Below, piece after piece: positions 48,985 through 60,419 of a DNA stretch of 64,000 nt; positions within the stretch are counted from its first letter, which is position 1; each line of letters begins with the position of its first letter. This DNA comes from Gnetum montanum (Eukaryota; Streptophyta; Gnetopsida; Gnetales; Gnetaceae): the NCBI GenBank assembly GCA_015680685.1, contig MNCI01005936.1, forward strand, positions 984,581 through 1,048,580, written 5' to 3'. Below the pieces are notes generated by a model. It had not been told where the DNA came from. It made no database searches and worked only from the letters and a program-made list of their open reading frames with translations. The translations under genes were made by a program, and so were the position numbers.

Positions 48985-48989
48985 CCATC

Positions 48990-50050
48990 TTATTATATTT
49001 GCTAGACATGATTATGAAACTTGTTCCTAGAATAGATGTTATGCTTTGATGAAATTTAGGGAACATCATTAAAACCTCATGAACATGAGCTTCTATTTGG
49101 TATGCATGATTATCCTCTACATCGGATAAAGAGAGTGAAGTGAACCTAATCCTATGGTGCTCATGTATGCACTTATGAAAAACTTTCTTGCCACAAAACC
49201 TTGAACTTTCCATTATAACCAAATTAATAGAAGATTAGTAATATTTTCTCATTGCATACATGGAAGTAGAATTGATGTAATAGGTAATATTATAGGATTT
49301 GGCTTGCCTTAGTAGTAGTTAACTAGGTATCCCATCTTGCATGGAACTAGGAAGTTAAAGCTATTATTATTATTAGGCAATTTAGTTAGTAGGACTACTT
49401 GGAATAGGAAGGTACTATTGAGGTGTCATCAATTAGGGTTGATAAGCATCTACCTATGATTTTTAAAAGTAGGGATAGATAGGAAGTACCATTTTTTATT
49501 ACACTAAAGTGAGAAGATTCCATGAATTAGTACTCCCAAATATTTGGAGCTTATCATTGTTAGTACTACTACATGGTCTACAAATATGAACCTCTAGGAT
49601 AGTACAAATGGATAGGGAACCAAGTCCCCATTGTTTTTCTTTGAATAAATTTGGGATTCAAAGGCACACTAGATTATGTCATCTCATTAATCATGTAAGC
49701 CATGACTAGATAGCATTATAAGTCATGAGGATTTGCACAATACTCATAGGGACCCTCATTACTAGAGGATGATGAAGCCTTGTTTGGATTTCTATGAATG
49801 TTCTTAGAATGAGAGATCTTGCCTTTACCCTTGCATTCATACCTCTTTCAATGTTCATGTGGTGTAATTACTTTGGTTTTAGCTTCAACTAGCTTACCCT
49901 TAACATCCTTTAGAATAGTGGTCATCTTTTCATCCATCATGTTCCAAACCTAATCCACTCTATAATCTAAGTTTGTTAAAGCCTTGTTTGAATAGACTTG
50001 ATTTTGCTCTAGGACCTTAACTACAATGAGAGGTTAGGAAGTACTTTCAA
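48990..50050 (-). pseudogene. Element VI gag, C-terminal part
   Basis: Minus-strand readings at 49650-50000 align with the gag end of element IV: a VWNMMDEK block (WDSLDEK in IV) and a Cys/His cluster followed by PLNPKF (TLNPRL in I). The 48990-49222 piece is open but unrecognised. Element IV separates this part from the protease fragment at 35000-35674. The gag N-terminus is missing, replaced by the LTR at 50070. Confidence 0.5.
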
Positions 50051-50069
50051 TGTTTTTAGTCTTTCTTCT

Positions 50070-51133
50070 GTGTAAAATTAAAATTGTAGTATTTGAGGAT
50101 CAAGAACTTAGAAGGGGGGTTGAATAAATTTCCTAATTAAAAAAACCAAGACAGTTAAACCACACACCAATTTTTACATGGTTCCCCAACTTGGGTACTT
50201 TCACACTTGAAGAGTAGAATCCTTGCATACCTCCAAACTTTGTTCCTTAGAAAATGTGGTTTAGAGGACACCACAACCTTTACAAAGTTTTAAGCTCCAC
50301 ACAAAGTGTTTTCTAATTGGATAAACACTTAATCCCACAAGGTTCCAAGAAGCTCAAAAATGTGGTTTCAAGGATTCCACAACATTTATAAAATGTGAGC
50401 TCCACACTAGAGTGTTTCATCATTGTGAATATACTCAACCGCTCAAGGTCCTAACAAGCTCAACAAAGATGCCTTCTCGTAAAAAGAAAATCAATTCTAT
50501 AGGGCTTACAAGAGAGAAAGTAATTAAGAAAAGAATGTAACTGAATTTACAAATTTCTTACAATAAAGCTCTTAATATAAGTACAAGATACAAATGATAA
50601 ATACATTGAGGAACAAAGAAAATTCACTTGATGAGGACAATGATTGATATTCAATGAACATTAATTTTTCATTTTCCAAGAATTCCACTTTGTCTTATAT
50701 CCCTTAAGTTTCCAAAAATTCCTCAGATTTCGTGCAATAGTGAGAAAATGGCTAATTAAAACATCCCAATTAAGGCTAAGATGTCGATATGCAAAAATCA
50801 CTAATTCTTGTGAGATGTCTATCTAAAGAGTGAGACATCTACCATGATATGTCTTGCTTGAGACATCTCTACAAAGATTGAGACATCTACTGCTAATTTG
50901 AGACATCTAACCTACAAATCTACTTTGATCTTTGGAGCATTTTTCTAACATTTTGACATCTTAGTAGTCCTCATTTGTATCCTAGCCCTCATTTTGTCAT
51001 ATCAGCTCTCGTTTTGTTATCTTGACTCTTATTTAATCATCTTGTCACCTGTTCCTTCTTAGCTCTCCAAGACTATAACCAAATTTCTACATTTTTCATT
51101 TTCTCTAAGGTTTTGACATATCAAAAGATCAGC
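50070..51133 (-). repeat. Copia/Sirevirus-like LTR (VII)
   Basis: The right boundary is a TGCTGATC start on the minus strand preceded by AAAAAGGGGAAGAT, resembling the AGGGGGAGA polypurine tract of Sireviruses. The left part contains a GGGGGGTTGAATAA block typical of copia LTRs in many plants. No second LTR was found in the window, so it may be truncated or a solo LTR with adjacent internal sequence. Classification is from memory of the family only. Confidence 0.45.
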
Positions 51134-52860
51134 AATCTTCCCCTTTTTGGTGATGTCCAAAACTTAAGAAAATGGATTAATATAATTTATAATATGATAC
51201 GATTAAGCAATTAAAGGCACACATATTTGTAAAGATATATCTAACTAAGGATGATGTAGAGATGAATAGCTATTAAAAAGTATACATTCTTTAGAATTGG
51301 TTTCAAAGGGCTAGAATGTAATATGCCCATTTGTATAAAAAATAGTACATAACCAATAAACATAAAGAGACATAATTAAAGCCTTGTGAATATATAATAT
51401 TATCATTTAGGATCAAAGTTTGAGCATTGCAAATTAGTTATCCCATCTTTAAAATAATAAGCTCTGAGAATTGAAGATCAATTATCCTGTCTTTGAAATA
51501 ATAAGTCATGAATAGCTCATTACAATATCTCATGAATAACACATTCTTCTCCTTTTTGGACATCATCAAAAAGATATCATAGGTATGTTGCATTATCAAA
51601 GAGAGAGAATCAACACATTTTTTCTTTAAAAAGTTAAAACAACAAAATCTAAGTAAAACAACAAAATCTAAGTAAAACAAAAATTATGCACAATCAATCA
51701 TATCCTTAACATAGTTCTCATAAAGAAAATATATATATAGTCATGTTAGTCTCAAAAATAAATCCATCTTAAGGTAAAAGATCCAAAAAGTAACTTGAAA
51801 AACTAAGCTCATACTGTTACCTTATATACTTTACCAAGTTCAATATGAATATTCCTCTTTTTTGCTCATTTGTTGTTGTGGATGCTGAACTGGGAAGTCT
51901 TATTACTGGAGTTTCTTTTGATGAGTGTCTCCAAAGAGTCCCCCTATGCTAGTGGCTCAAAAGATGATAATTGTTAATGAGGTACATGCTCCCCTTAAGT
52001 ATATGCTAATTTCTCCCCAACTTCAAGCTTTAGTTGTAGGAAGAGTGGCATTCTCCCCTTGAGACTTTTAGGATCAGCTTATGGAGATGCAATCCTAGTA
52101 TTTCTTGAAAACATAGGATGGAACGAACAAAAATTTTGGCTTAAAAATATATCTACATAAGAATTTTAAGATCAAGTGTGCAGACTAAGATCTTCCATTA
52201 GAGATGTAATTTAATAGTAAAACCATGAAACAACCAATTTTAATGTAGATGGAAAAGATCAATAGTTTTCTCCTAGAAAGGAACCCTTTTTATATGAAGA
52301 AGGAAATTGTGATTAAACATTAATAGTCTTCAACTTTTATAATGCATCTATTTCTTGAATGTTCTTTAATGGGTTATCTTGCCTTTATAGGTGTGCATTC
52401 TTGAAACCCATCAGATTATGCATCATAATAAATTTTAATTTCATACCAAGATCAAGCATGGAGACGTTTTGAAACCAAATTCTCCCATTACTAATATAAA
52501 AGATATTTTTGAAAATTTTCAGCATAGATATTAGCACAATAATTTTCCTTTAGATGTTTAACAAAAAGCTACTTGAATAACAATCAAGGTTCATGAAACC
52601 ACTACATACTAGTTAAGGGTCCAAAACTTGATTTATCAATATTGATAAAAAATCATTCAACCATTTGAAGCTTCAATTATATAGCCCAACAAATAATACA
52701 TGCATAATATCTTCATCATATGAGCTGGATCACAAGGTATACATATGTTCTAATGATTCAAACTTATTGAACCCTATCTTATGAGTTCTTGTACCTTAAT
52801 CCTTCCTTGAGACAATTATTATCCATTAAAATTTTAATGGTCATATACTTTGAGGTAGCT
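51134..52860 (-). other. Sequence next to LTR VII with repeated polypurine-like tracts
   Basis: No gene recognised. On the minus strand GGGG-centred purine tracts recur near 51131, 51983, 52011 and 52050. Repeated polypurine tracts upstream of the 3' LTR are a known Sirevirus trait, so this is probably decayed 3' internal sequence of VII. Confidence 0.35.
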
Positions 52861-52869
52861 CATTGAAAG

Positions 52870-53720
52870 AAATATTCAAGTAGAGATGGAGAAGGAAAAG
52901 GTTGTATGGAATACATCTGTGGTAGAAGCACAAATATATGCATATGCCAAAGCCATAACTACCTTAGAGGAAGAAAATAAGAAACTTGTTGTAGATACTA
53001 CAAGGTTGATAGACATTAAAAAGCAAAAAAAAAATTCTTGAAGAAAGCATTTATCAATTACGAGAACAATTGATCAGAGTCAAACAAGATATAAATAAGT
53101 TGGCTAGAGAAAACTGAATCTTATCAATGGAAGAAGTTCATGTCATTCAAAAAAAAAAAAAAAAAGAAACTAGCAACTGAGATCAATGCATGGAAAAGCA
53201 AGACCAAGAAGTATGAAAGGATCAAAGAACACTTCAAAGATCAAGTGAGTACGTATAAGCAAATCAATGAAAAAGAAATATAGATTGCCAAGGCCAAGAT
53301 CAGTTCAATCACAACATAAACACCTAATTGGCAATCAATTCTAGATAGCCTAGCCCATGTCCACCAAGTTGAAGTAAAGAACTAAGACCTTCAGATTGAA
53401 GATCTCAGAAAGTAGATGGGTTAGCAAACATTCAATATGCTAATCTAGCCATGTTAACAACAAGTAAACTAAGAAACAAGATGGAGCAATAGGTAGCTAC
53501 TGTATATGCACTATATGGGAAGGAGTTTGTAGATAGGAAAGGTCCTCAATAGAAACTGCATGGTGCAAACTTTGACCAAGGCCAGAAAGATGTAGCAACA
53601 AACCAAGCCCTCCAAATGGCTAATTACCAAGAATTGAGAAAGGTAGCGAGGGCATTTGAAGAAGAGAAAAGGTAGTTCATAGCTTGGTACATGAAAGCTA
53701 ACAAGATGTTTCCACAATGA
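52870..53720 (+). pseudogene. Element VIII: post-pol ORF fragment on the plus strand
   Basis: C-terminal half of the same ORF as in II, IV and VI. It is rich in Lys, Glu, Gln and Leu (for instance LEEENKKL and LREQLIRVKQDINKLA), consistent with a coiled coil. Near 53515-53700 it reads GKEFVDRKG, NYQELRKVARAFEEE and WYMKANKMF, aligned with KEFIDRKD and NYQELREKARTFKEE of element II. Frame changes occur at two A-rich runs (near 53025 and 53145) and there are a few stops. No flanking LTR or pol was found, so it is an isolated fragment. Confidence 0.65.
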
Positions 53721-55229
53721 AATTTGTATTTAGAATAGTTCAATTAAGAGTTTGAAACACTACTAAATTTTAATGTGTGTGCATTGTGTGAGAAGTTTCA
53801 TGGTAAGCCTTTTTATAGGTGATTATAAAATCATAGGTTTTGTCTCATGAATTTAAAAGTTGTGATATTAAATTCTTTGTTAACATTTTTATTAATGTAC
53901 TTTATCATTCTTCGATTATTGCTCACTACAAAATTTTTTTCTTGAATGGATTTCTTAACAAAATTATCTTGATTGCATTCACAAAAGTCATATTTTTTTG
54001 TTGTTCTCAAGAATTATATTTTTGGTTATTTTTCTTGGAGTACAATAGCTACAAATGAATGACAAAGAATGAGACTTGTAGTAACAACATAACTCACCAA
54101 TAAAGGTTTCAAATATATTGTAGGGATTTAATTTTAAATCAAGGAGTAATAATATCTAATTTTGAATATATGTACTTTCTTAGGAAACTATAAATAGTTA
54201 GGAACTATTAAATCTCATTTATTTATTTAGCAAATTCCAAGTATATACTTCAATATAGCAAAATCATTCATCATCTTTATTTTTCTTTACTCTATCAATA
54301 TATGTTCTTGATTGAAACTTATCAATAGTTGTATCAATCAAGTTATATTACCTTCAAATTAGTTACTCAATCATAAATTTACATTAGTTGTTGTATAACA
54401 AAATTTACATTTACCTTTTTAAGTTATTATATCAATAATAATAAAATTCATATTCAAAGGTCTAAAGAGTTATATCTACAAAATTGCATTACCATAACCA
54501 TTCAATTTATTTAATTAACAAAAATTACAAATAATATCTCAATTTGATTAGACCCACTCGCTGACAAGGTTTCTTTTTGTATATTTAATGGCTCACGAAT
54601 AGGAACTATCATTTGGAGTGATGGTGAGGTGATTGTTTTTCATGTTGATGACCTAGGTGCACCTACTCAAAGAAATTAGGCTTTCACTTATCTACAAACC
54701 CTCTTGCTTGGGATGAGCCTTGTGGCTCATGATGATAATCTATTTGTTTATGCTCACAAACATATTTGTCAAAAATATTTATGTCATAAAGTTAGGAGTA
54801 AGGTAGCAACATACTTGCCGGTTACAATTATAAGGAGACCACACATACTATATAGGAGGAAAATTTTACAAAACCAATTAAATGCAATTAACTTCTTTAT
54901 TAATATTCCTATTAATATACCTTGTTATTATTAAGTCATTGTCTCACAAATTTTTTAAGAATCCTTCTCTTTAACAAAAGTATTTTGTATTAAAAAAAAA
55001 ATGATCCTTTGGAATAAGATTTCATTAGTGAAATTTAGAGAATCCACTCTTTCATATCAAACATAGAAAACCATAAAATATGATTAATAAAGTAATAGGT
55101 TTCAAATAAAAATTTTTGTATATAATGATACAACTTACACATCTAATTTAAATATCAATGATTAGGCAAAACATGTTCAATATCTCTCAAATTATTATAA
55201 AACAAAGAAAAACAATTCTTTGAAATAAT
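53721..55229 (+). other. AT-rich stretch with a diverged direct repeat, possible LTR
   Basis: Two segments, about 53866-53945 and 54885-54960, share a similar run of about 75 bp (TTCTTTATTAATATT-like), about 1 kb apart. Just before the primer-binding-like site at 55230, so part may be an LTR, but no clear TG...CA ends were seen. No coding region recognised. Confidence 0.3.
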
Positions 55230-55241
55230 TGGTATCGGAGC
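55230..55241 (+). promoter_or_regulatory. Initiator-Met-tRNA-type primer-binding site
   Basis: TGGTATCGGAGC differs at one position from the common plant retrotransposon site TGGTATCAGAGC. It marks the start of an internal retroelement region distinct from the tRNA-Asp-primed family to the left. Confidence 0.6.
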
Positions 55242-55860
55242 AAGGCAGACCTTGCAGAGTCAAAGGTGTCGACTCACAAAGCTTGCTGATTTGTGCAAGT
55301 AGATGGAACCAAGGGCGAGTGTGCCTGTGAGTGTTCCATGTTGGACATTCCCCACAAGAGTGGGATGAACTGCAGAGGCAGATACGGGAGCTGTTGGAGG
55401 GTTGCTACCTTCAACCTTTGTATACCCCTTATGGAGAGCCGTGTTCTCCAAAGCTACAGGCAAGGTGCTGGAGTACCTTGTGAAGTTCGACTTCGATTAC
55501 TTTGATCAACTTGGTTAGGAGAACCAGGCAGCATGTTTGCTGAGTTGAACAAACTACTCGTTTTTGGTGAAGGACGGTAGTGAAAGGGATGCCACAACGG
55601 ATTGTGGCGAGGAGTTGTTCGAACTCCTACTCAAAGGGGACTTTCGAGAAGGACGTTGAACTTCTCATCCGGTGGGTGGAGCCAATGCAAAGAGGCTGCA
55701 GATGGACTGATCTAGATGCAGTGTATGTGCATCTGTTACCATTGGGTGCGATGCATGCGAGCCGTTACATTTGGAGACGTCCAGATCACATGCACATTTG
55801 CTATGGCGAGACAGGAGGTCTTGGTGCGGTGCCCGGATTTTTTTTTCTTTTTACCTAAAG
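55242..55860 (+). mobile_element. Short GC-richer internal fragment of a retroelement
   Basis: About 600 bp, clearly richer in G and C than its flanks, directly after the primer-binding-like site. Frames such as 55580-55858 are open but not recognised as any domain. It could be a truncated or non-autonomous (TRIM/LARD-like) element. It ends in a T-rich run at 55838-55852. Confidence 0.35.
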
Positions 55861-56045
55861 CTCACTAGCACTAGCAGCCATATATTTGGCTTAGTTTGTA
55901 TATCTGTACAAATATTTATCTTAAAAAGTTACCTTTAAAAACTTTACATGTCTAACTTCAAAATTACATTCTATCTAGATAGCAGCCCTCTCTCTGTGAA
56001 CCTTCAGACACCCTCAATTGTTTTGTTTATCAGAATCAGGTTCCT
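55861..56045. other. Intergenic, nothing recognised
   Basis: AT-rich with no open frame or known repeat. It leads into the tandem duplication at 56046. Confidence 0.5.
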
Positions 56046-56155
56046 GGCATTAATTAGCAGAAAGTACATAAAAGAAGCAAACAATGTAACATTTAACCAT
56101 GGCATTAATTAGCAGAAAGTACATAAAAGAAGCAAACAATGTAACATTTAATCAT
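56046..56155. repeat. 55-bp tandem duplication
   Basis: Two adjacent 55-bp units (56046-56100 and 56101-56155) beginning GGCATTAATTAGCAG differ at one base (C/T near the end). Confidence 0.95.
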
Positions 56156-57260
56156 GAACGGTAAAAAACATTTATGTATCAATGGTAAAAGATTAAAGTT
56201 AATAGAAAACCTTGAACTGAGTAGAACATGCAACAGGATTGGATTTGAAACATACAATATGATGATGATTACTAGGGTGGCCCTGCAGTCCTAGTTGCAA
56301 GAAACACAATGGATTGCCAGTGTTTCAAAACACTGTTGCTTTGGGTGTTTACTGTTCCTGACATAGTGACATATTAATATATTTATCCTGGAAAACTAAA
56401 AGCTTTCCCATAGTTATTAAATGAAAATTAAGGAGATTTCCAGATAAACCAAAATTTCTTTCATAATGTATGTGTTATATTGGTATTTCCTTTCCCATAT
56501 GTCACTTTTGTTTCATTTTTGAGATGGAAATATTCAAAAATTCTTCTAAATTATTGCTTAGATTCTCTATTCGGTTTCTTTTCCAGAACCTTTTCCTTTG
56601 GCCGTTTTCTATCATATTTTCTTTGCTGTCACGTTGCTGCCTTTCTCATTTCTGGTAACTATGCTTGCAGGTGGTCAAAGACAAGTGCTCAAAGACAAGA
56701 TCAGTAACACAGATCTGTGTTATTTTTGAAAAGATTATGCTGAGGATCCTTATTACATTCACCTTAGCAGGGGCCATGGCATCAATGTTGCTTATCTGTG
56801 TACTTTCTGTCATCTTTCCTTCTTGGAAAACTACCTCACCCTGGTCATAATTCTGAGTCATGGCTACTTATCACATGGGTACGGGTGCCTCTGTGCCTCC
56901 AAAAATGTAGATCATCCATGCATATTCCATATGGTCATCTTACTCATGCATACGTGTTTCCTTGGGTCGTGTCCACTGGCAAGCAGAAAATTATTTTGTT
57001 TGCATCAATTACCCTGCATAAAATAATGGTACACAATCACAAAATCTAGAGGTTCAGTGTTCAAGTCGTTAATTTTACGGATTTCATATTTATTATTACT
57101 TATACACACTATGCATCCGTAATCTTACAGATTTCACATTCATTATCACTTATACACAGTGCATCCGTTTACAAATGTCCATCGGTTTATGGTTTGTCGT
57201 CTTGTTGCAAGCAAACTAGAATTTGTGGCGCATAAAAATTGGTCAGACCAGGATAAAACG
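56156..57260. other. Intergenic, nothing recognised
   Basis: Overlapping short open frames at 56470-57049 have no recognisable domain and appear on both strands; not called as genes. Confidence 0.45.
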
Positions 57261-57500
57261 TGGCTTGTGGTTTAACATGATCTTAAAAAATGGCCAAAAG
57301 AGTTGGCAGAAAACACGGGACTATTAGCATGAACTTGTGGTTGAAAAAAAATAAGGCCAAAAAGGTTGGCAGAAACCATGGAACTATTAACATGAACTTG
57401 TGGCTGAAAAAAAATATGTCAAAAAAAGTTGGCAGAAAGTATGGGACCATTAACTAGAACTTGTGGTTGAGAAAAAATATATCTATTAACATGAACTTAA
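57261..57500. repeat. Tandem repeat, about 63-bp period, four diverged copies
   Basis: The word GAACTTGTGG recurs at 57331, 57394 and 57457 (exact 63-bp spacing) with a diverged first copy at 57261. Each unit holds an A-run, then GTTGGCAGAAA and a TTAACATGAACTTG-like end. Confidence 0.85.
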
Positions 57501-57507
57501 CCAACAG

Positions 57508-57640
57508 GAATTCGTGCCCCGCGGGGAATCTCCCGCCCAAGCCGTTAAACCTTTCATGCAGACCGACCCACGCCCACGCTCCCTAAAAGACGCCCTACAC
57601 GAACCAGCCAACCGTCCCCGCGAGCCCTTCCCTTTTACCT
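57508..57640. other. GC-rich islet
   Basis: C- and CG-rich sequence (for instance CCCCGCGGGG and CGTCCCCGCGAG) inside AT-rich flanks. CG dinucleotides are kept here although they are depleted in the retroelements. No open frame or RNA gene recognised. It could be part of an upstream regulatory region or a former exon. Confidence 0.4.
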
Positions 57641-57989
57641 TTTCTCGCAGTTAGTTTTAAATAAAAAGTACGTAAGCTTCGTGATAAAAAAAAGGTTGCC
57701 CCATGAAAACAGAGGACTTATAACTTGGCCTTGTGGTGTTAAAAAAATGCATATTAACACATAGAGGTAGTATAGAGTCTATAGCTTTTGATCATTTATT
57801 GGGATCAACTTACACAATTTTGAAACCTCTCATTGATAGGTTTTGTCATTTATTACCATCATTAATCTTCTGCACTTTCACGTTTATTTATTAAAATGAA
57901 GAATTCTACCTTAAATTTTACTTCAATTCTATTCCACTACATCACTAAAGAATCCATGTTAATTTTTATTTAGATGGTGTATTTTTACT

Positions 57990-58177
57990 TGTGCTTTTCA
58001 ATTGTTTTTCGATTGCGCATGCATCATTCCCTTCTTCATAATTTTTCGAAACCGTCGGCCACGTACATACTAAATGTGATAAATGTGCTTTTCAATTGTT
58101 TTTCGATTGCGCATGCATCATTCCCTTCTTCATAATTTTTCGAAACCGTCGGCCACGTACATACTAAATGTGATAAA
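57990..58177. repeat. Perfect 94-bp tandem duplication in the P450 promoter
   Basis: Two identical 94-bp units, 57990-58083 and 58084-58177, about 210 bp before the P450 start. Each contains a CATGCA (RY-like) word and a CCACGTAC word with an ACGT core. Perfect identity suggests a recent event. Confidence 0.95.
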
Positions 58178-58293
58178 TGTGCCAGATGATAACGTGTACA
58201 ATGTCAACTTTATTGTGGTCTGACGAAACACTGCATTGCATGAAAAAGTTCTGATTGGATGTTGTGGCGAATTTGGGTTGTCCGACTGAAACA

Positions 58294-58299
58294 CACGTG
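58294..58299 (+). promoter_or_regulatory. G-box (CACGTG) upstream of the P450
   Basis: CACGTG within ACACACGTGTCC, about 35 bp before the TATA-like box. G-boxes are bound by bHLH and bZIP factors; use here is inferred. Confidence 0.45.
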
Positions 58300-58329
58300 T
58301 CCGCATCGATCCCAACACGCAGACATCGG

Positions 58330-58340
58330 TATATTTAAAT
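58330..58340 (+). promoter_or_regulatory. TATA-like box of the P450
   Basis: TATATTTAAAT lies about 50-60 bp before the ATG at 58391, a normal distance for a plant gene with a short leader. Confidence 0.55.
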
Positions 58341-58708
58341 TACCAATGCACAGCATGATTTTCTTCAGCGACAGAAAAACTGTTTGAAGCATGGATCTCT
58401 TCTTGCCGCTTGTTGCCTCTTTTCTGAGCTTGATGCTGTTCCACTTTCTTTTTACAAAACACAAAGGTAATCGAAGGTCTGCAAAGCTGAAACTGCCGCC
58501 CAGTCCAAGAGCATGGCCTGTAATTGGGCACCTGCACCTGCTGTCCAAGCTCAATCACAGAGGTCTCCAACACCTCTCTCAGAAATACGGCTCAATATTT
58601 CTGCTGAGGCTGGGCCAAGTCAACACTGTTGTGGTTTCATCGGCCGAGATGGCTAAAACAATTCTGAAAACACAAGATCACGTTTTCAGCGACAGAGCCA
58701 GCAGCAGT

Positions 58709-58752
58709 GCCACCGAGAACGTGCTCTACGGCCACCGAGAACGTGCTCTACG
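58709..58752 (+). repeat. 22-bp tandem duplication inside P450 exon 1
   Basis: GCCACCGAGAACGTGCTCTACG occurs twice, at 58709-58730 and 58731-58752. Since 22 is not a multiple of 3, the frame shifts. The frame after the second copy reads SNISFSAYNAHWRLLRK, the expected continuation. Confidence 0.95.
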
Positions 58753-58934
58753 GCGGGTCCAATATCAGCTTTTCAGCCTACAATGCCCACTGGCGCCTGC
58801 TCAGGAAAATTGCAACCACACACATGCTCGGATCAAAGGCAGTGAAATCACTGGTGCCTTTCGTAGAACGCTAGATCTCCAAGGTTCTGGTGGATCCTCT
58901 TGTGGCAAAAGCTTCCACTTCGGATAAGCCTCAG

Positions 58935-59038
58935 GCAAGTTTGATTCATTACCAATTCATATCTCTGTAAGTAAAAGTAGTCATTCATGATAGGAAAGGT
59001 ATGTGTTAACCCCTAATCTTGATATCATGCCGGTGGAG
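58935..59038 (+). other. P450 intron 1 (candidate GC-AG intron)
   Basis: Exon 1 ends at CAG and the next bases are GCAAGT, the usual donor of GC-AG introns. The acceptor GGTGGAG at 59038 returns to frame at VNLSEAV. The 104-bp span has stops. The alternative is a small insertion in the exon. Confidence 0.5.
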
Positions 59039-59395
59039 GTAAATTTAAGTGAGGCTGTGACAAAAGTGATGAGGACTATATTTTCTGGGATTGTGGTGGG
59101 CAATGAGGACTGGGAGGGAACCGTCGGGCTGCAGCAGTTCGTGGATGAGCGTTTATTTTTGCTTGGAGCTCCTGATATTGGGGATTTTCTGCCATGGCTG
59201 CGATGGCTGGACCTTCAAGGCCTCCGTTGACGCCAAAAATTGTTCGTCAGGAAAGTGGGAGAGAAATATGACAAGGTAATTGCACACCATGCTGCTAAAC
59301 GGGAACAAAAGGATATCCGGATGCCTGATTTTGTTGATGCGGTGCTTGGTTACGAGGGGCAGATCAGCGGAAATGCCATGAAGGCCCTCATCATA

Positions 59396-60419
59396 GTAAG
59401 TCTTGGAACCGATTTCATGCATGACAGATCATTTCGTTTGTAACTGGTAACAAATATTATCTTAACCGGCTTCCTATAATAGTTACAGAACCTGAACCTG
59501 AACCTCTGTTGATTCATTTTCCAAAAATAGTTACACGACGAACATGATAAGCCCTCTCTGAAATAACATGCCTTAATCAGGACAAGAGGATGGCTACATT
59601 TACTTGTTTTTTTATAAACAGGCCTTGAATTTTATTTGTTTTTTTTATAAACAGGCCTGGAATTTGATGCCTTTTCAGGGTAAATTCATATTTTTAGGAA
59701 GTGTTTCAAGTTGATGTACATGAAAATTTTTATACATATCTTGTACTTGTGTTTTTATATAGTAACAGAATATAACTAAGTTGCTTTCTTTATGCAAATG
59801 ACATAGTCACCAGTTATTAAATTTTATGCATGGCTAAATTCTTAAGAAACTAGATGGACCTAATAGAATATTGTAGTTGTAGCATTATCAATGTGTTGAA
59901 GACTTATAAAATTATTATGATTTATAAGTTATTGCTTATTGTTATGACATTTCTTGTTCATTACAAAAGCTACTAATTAAAGAATTAGAAACTTAGAAGT
60001 ACTTTGAAGAAAACTTGTCTTTAGTTTTTAGAAAATATTTGAACTTTTAAATTGCTTTATTGAGAGAAAACTTGTTTATCCTTGAGTAATTTAGATTCAT
60101 TCATTTTTAGTGCTAAAAATTAAATTTCACTTGGTGAAGTTGTATTCCATGTTTTATTTTAATTTTCAAGAAAAAAATAATGATAAGGTCTAAGCTTTGG
60201 AGATAAGAAAAAAGTATTTAAGAGTATGGTGAAGCTTTAGGTTAAATTTTGTGCTTCAATAAAAAATTTTTGATGCTTAAGTTATATTTGAAATTCGAAG
60301 CCAAACTACATTTACTTGTTTTTTATAAGTATGCAATGACTAGTACCAATGTGTAATTTGTTGCTATGTGGGTGGGCTGATTGATTGATCATTAATGATG
60401 TTAATATGTTAATGAAAAG
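59396..60419 (+). other. P450 intron 2
   Basis: Donor GTAAGT after KALII and acceptor AAAAG before DM-GGVDT, just ahead of the oxygen-binding I-helix, where CYP71-clan genes usually carry an intron. AT-rich, 1024 bp. Contains a 32-bp tandem duplication at 59604-59668 (TTTTATAAACAGGCCT core). Confidence 0.8.

Noticed and set aside
56470-57049. Possible small gene with overlapping frames
   Set aside because: No domain and no splice or promoter support; frames on both strands of similar length suggest chance.
58130-58573. Minus-strand open frames over the P450 exon 1
   Set aside because: Antisense shadows of the P450; no domain.
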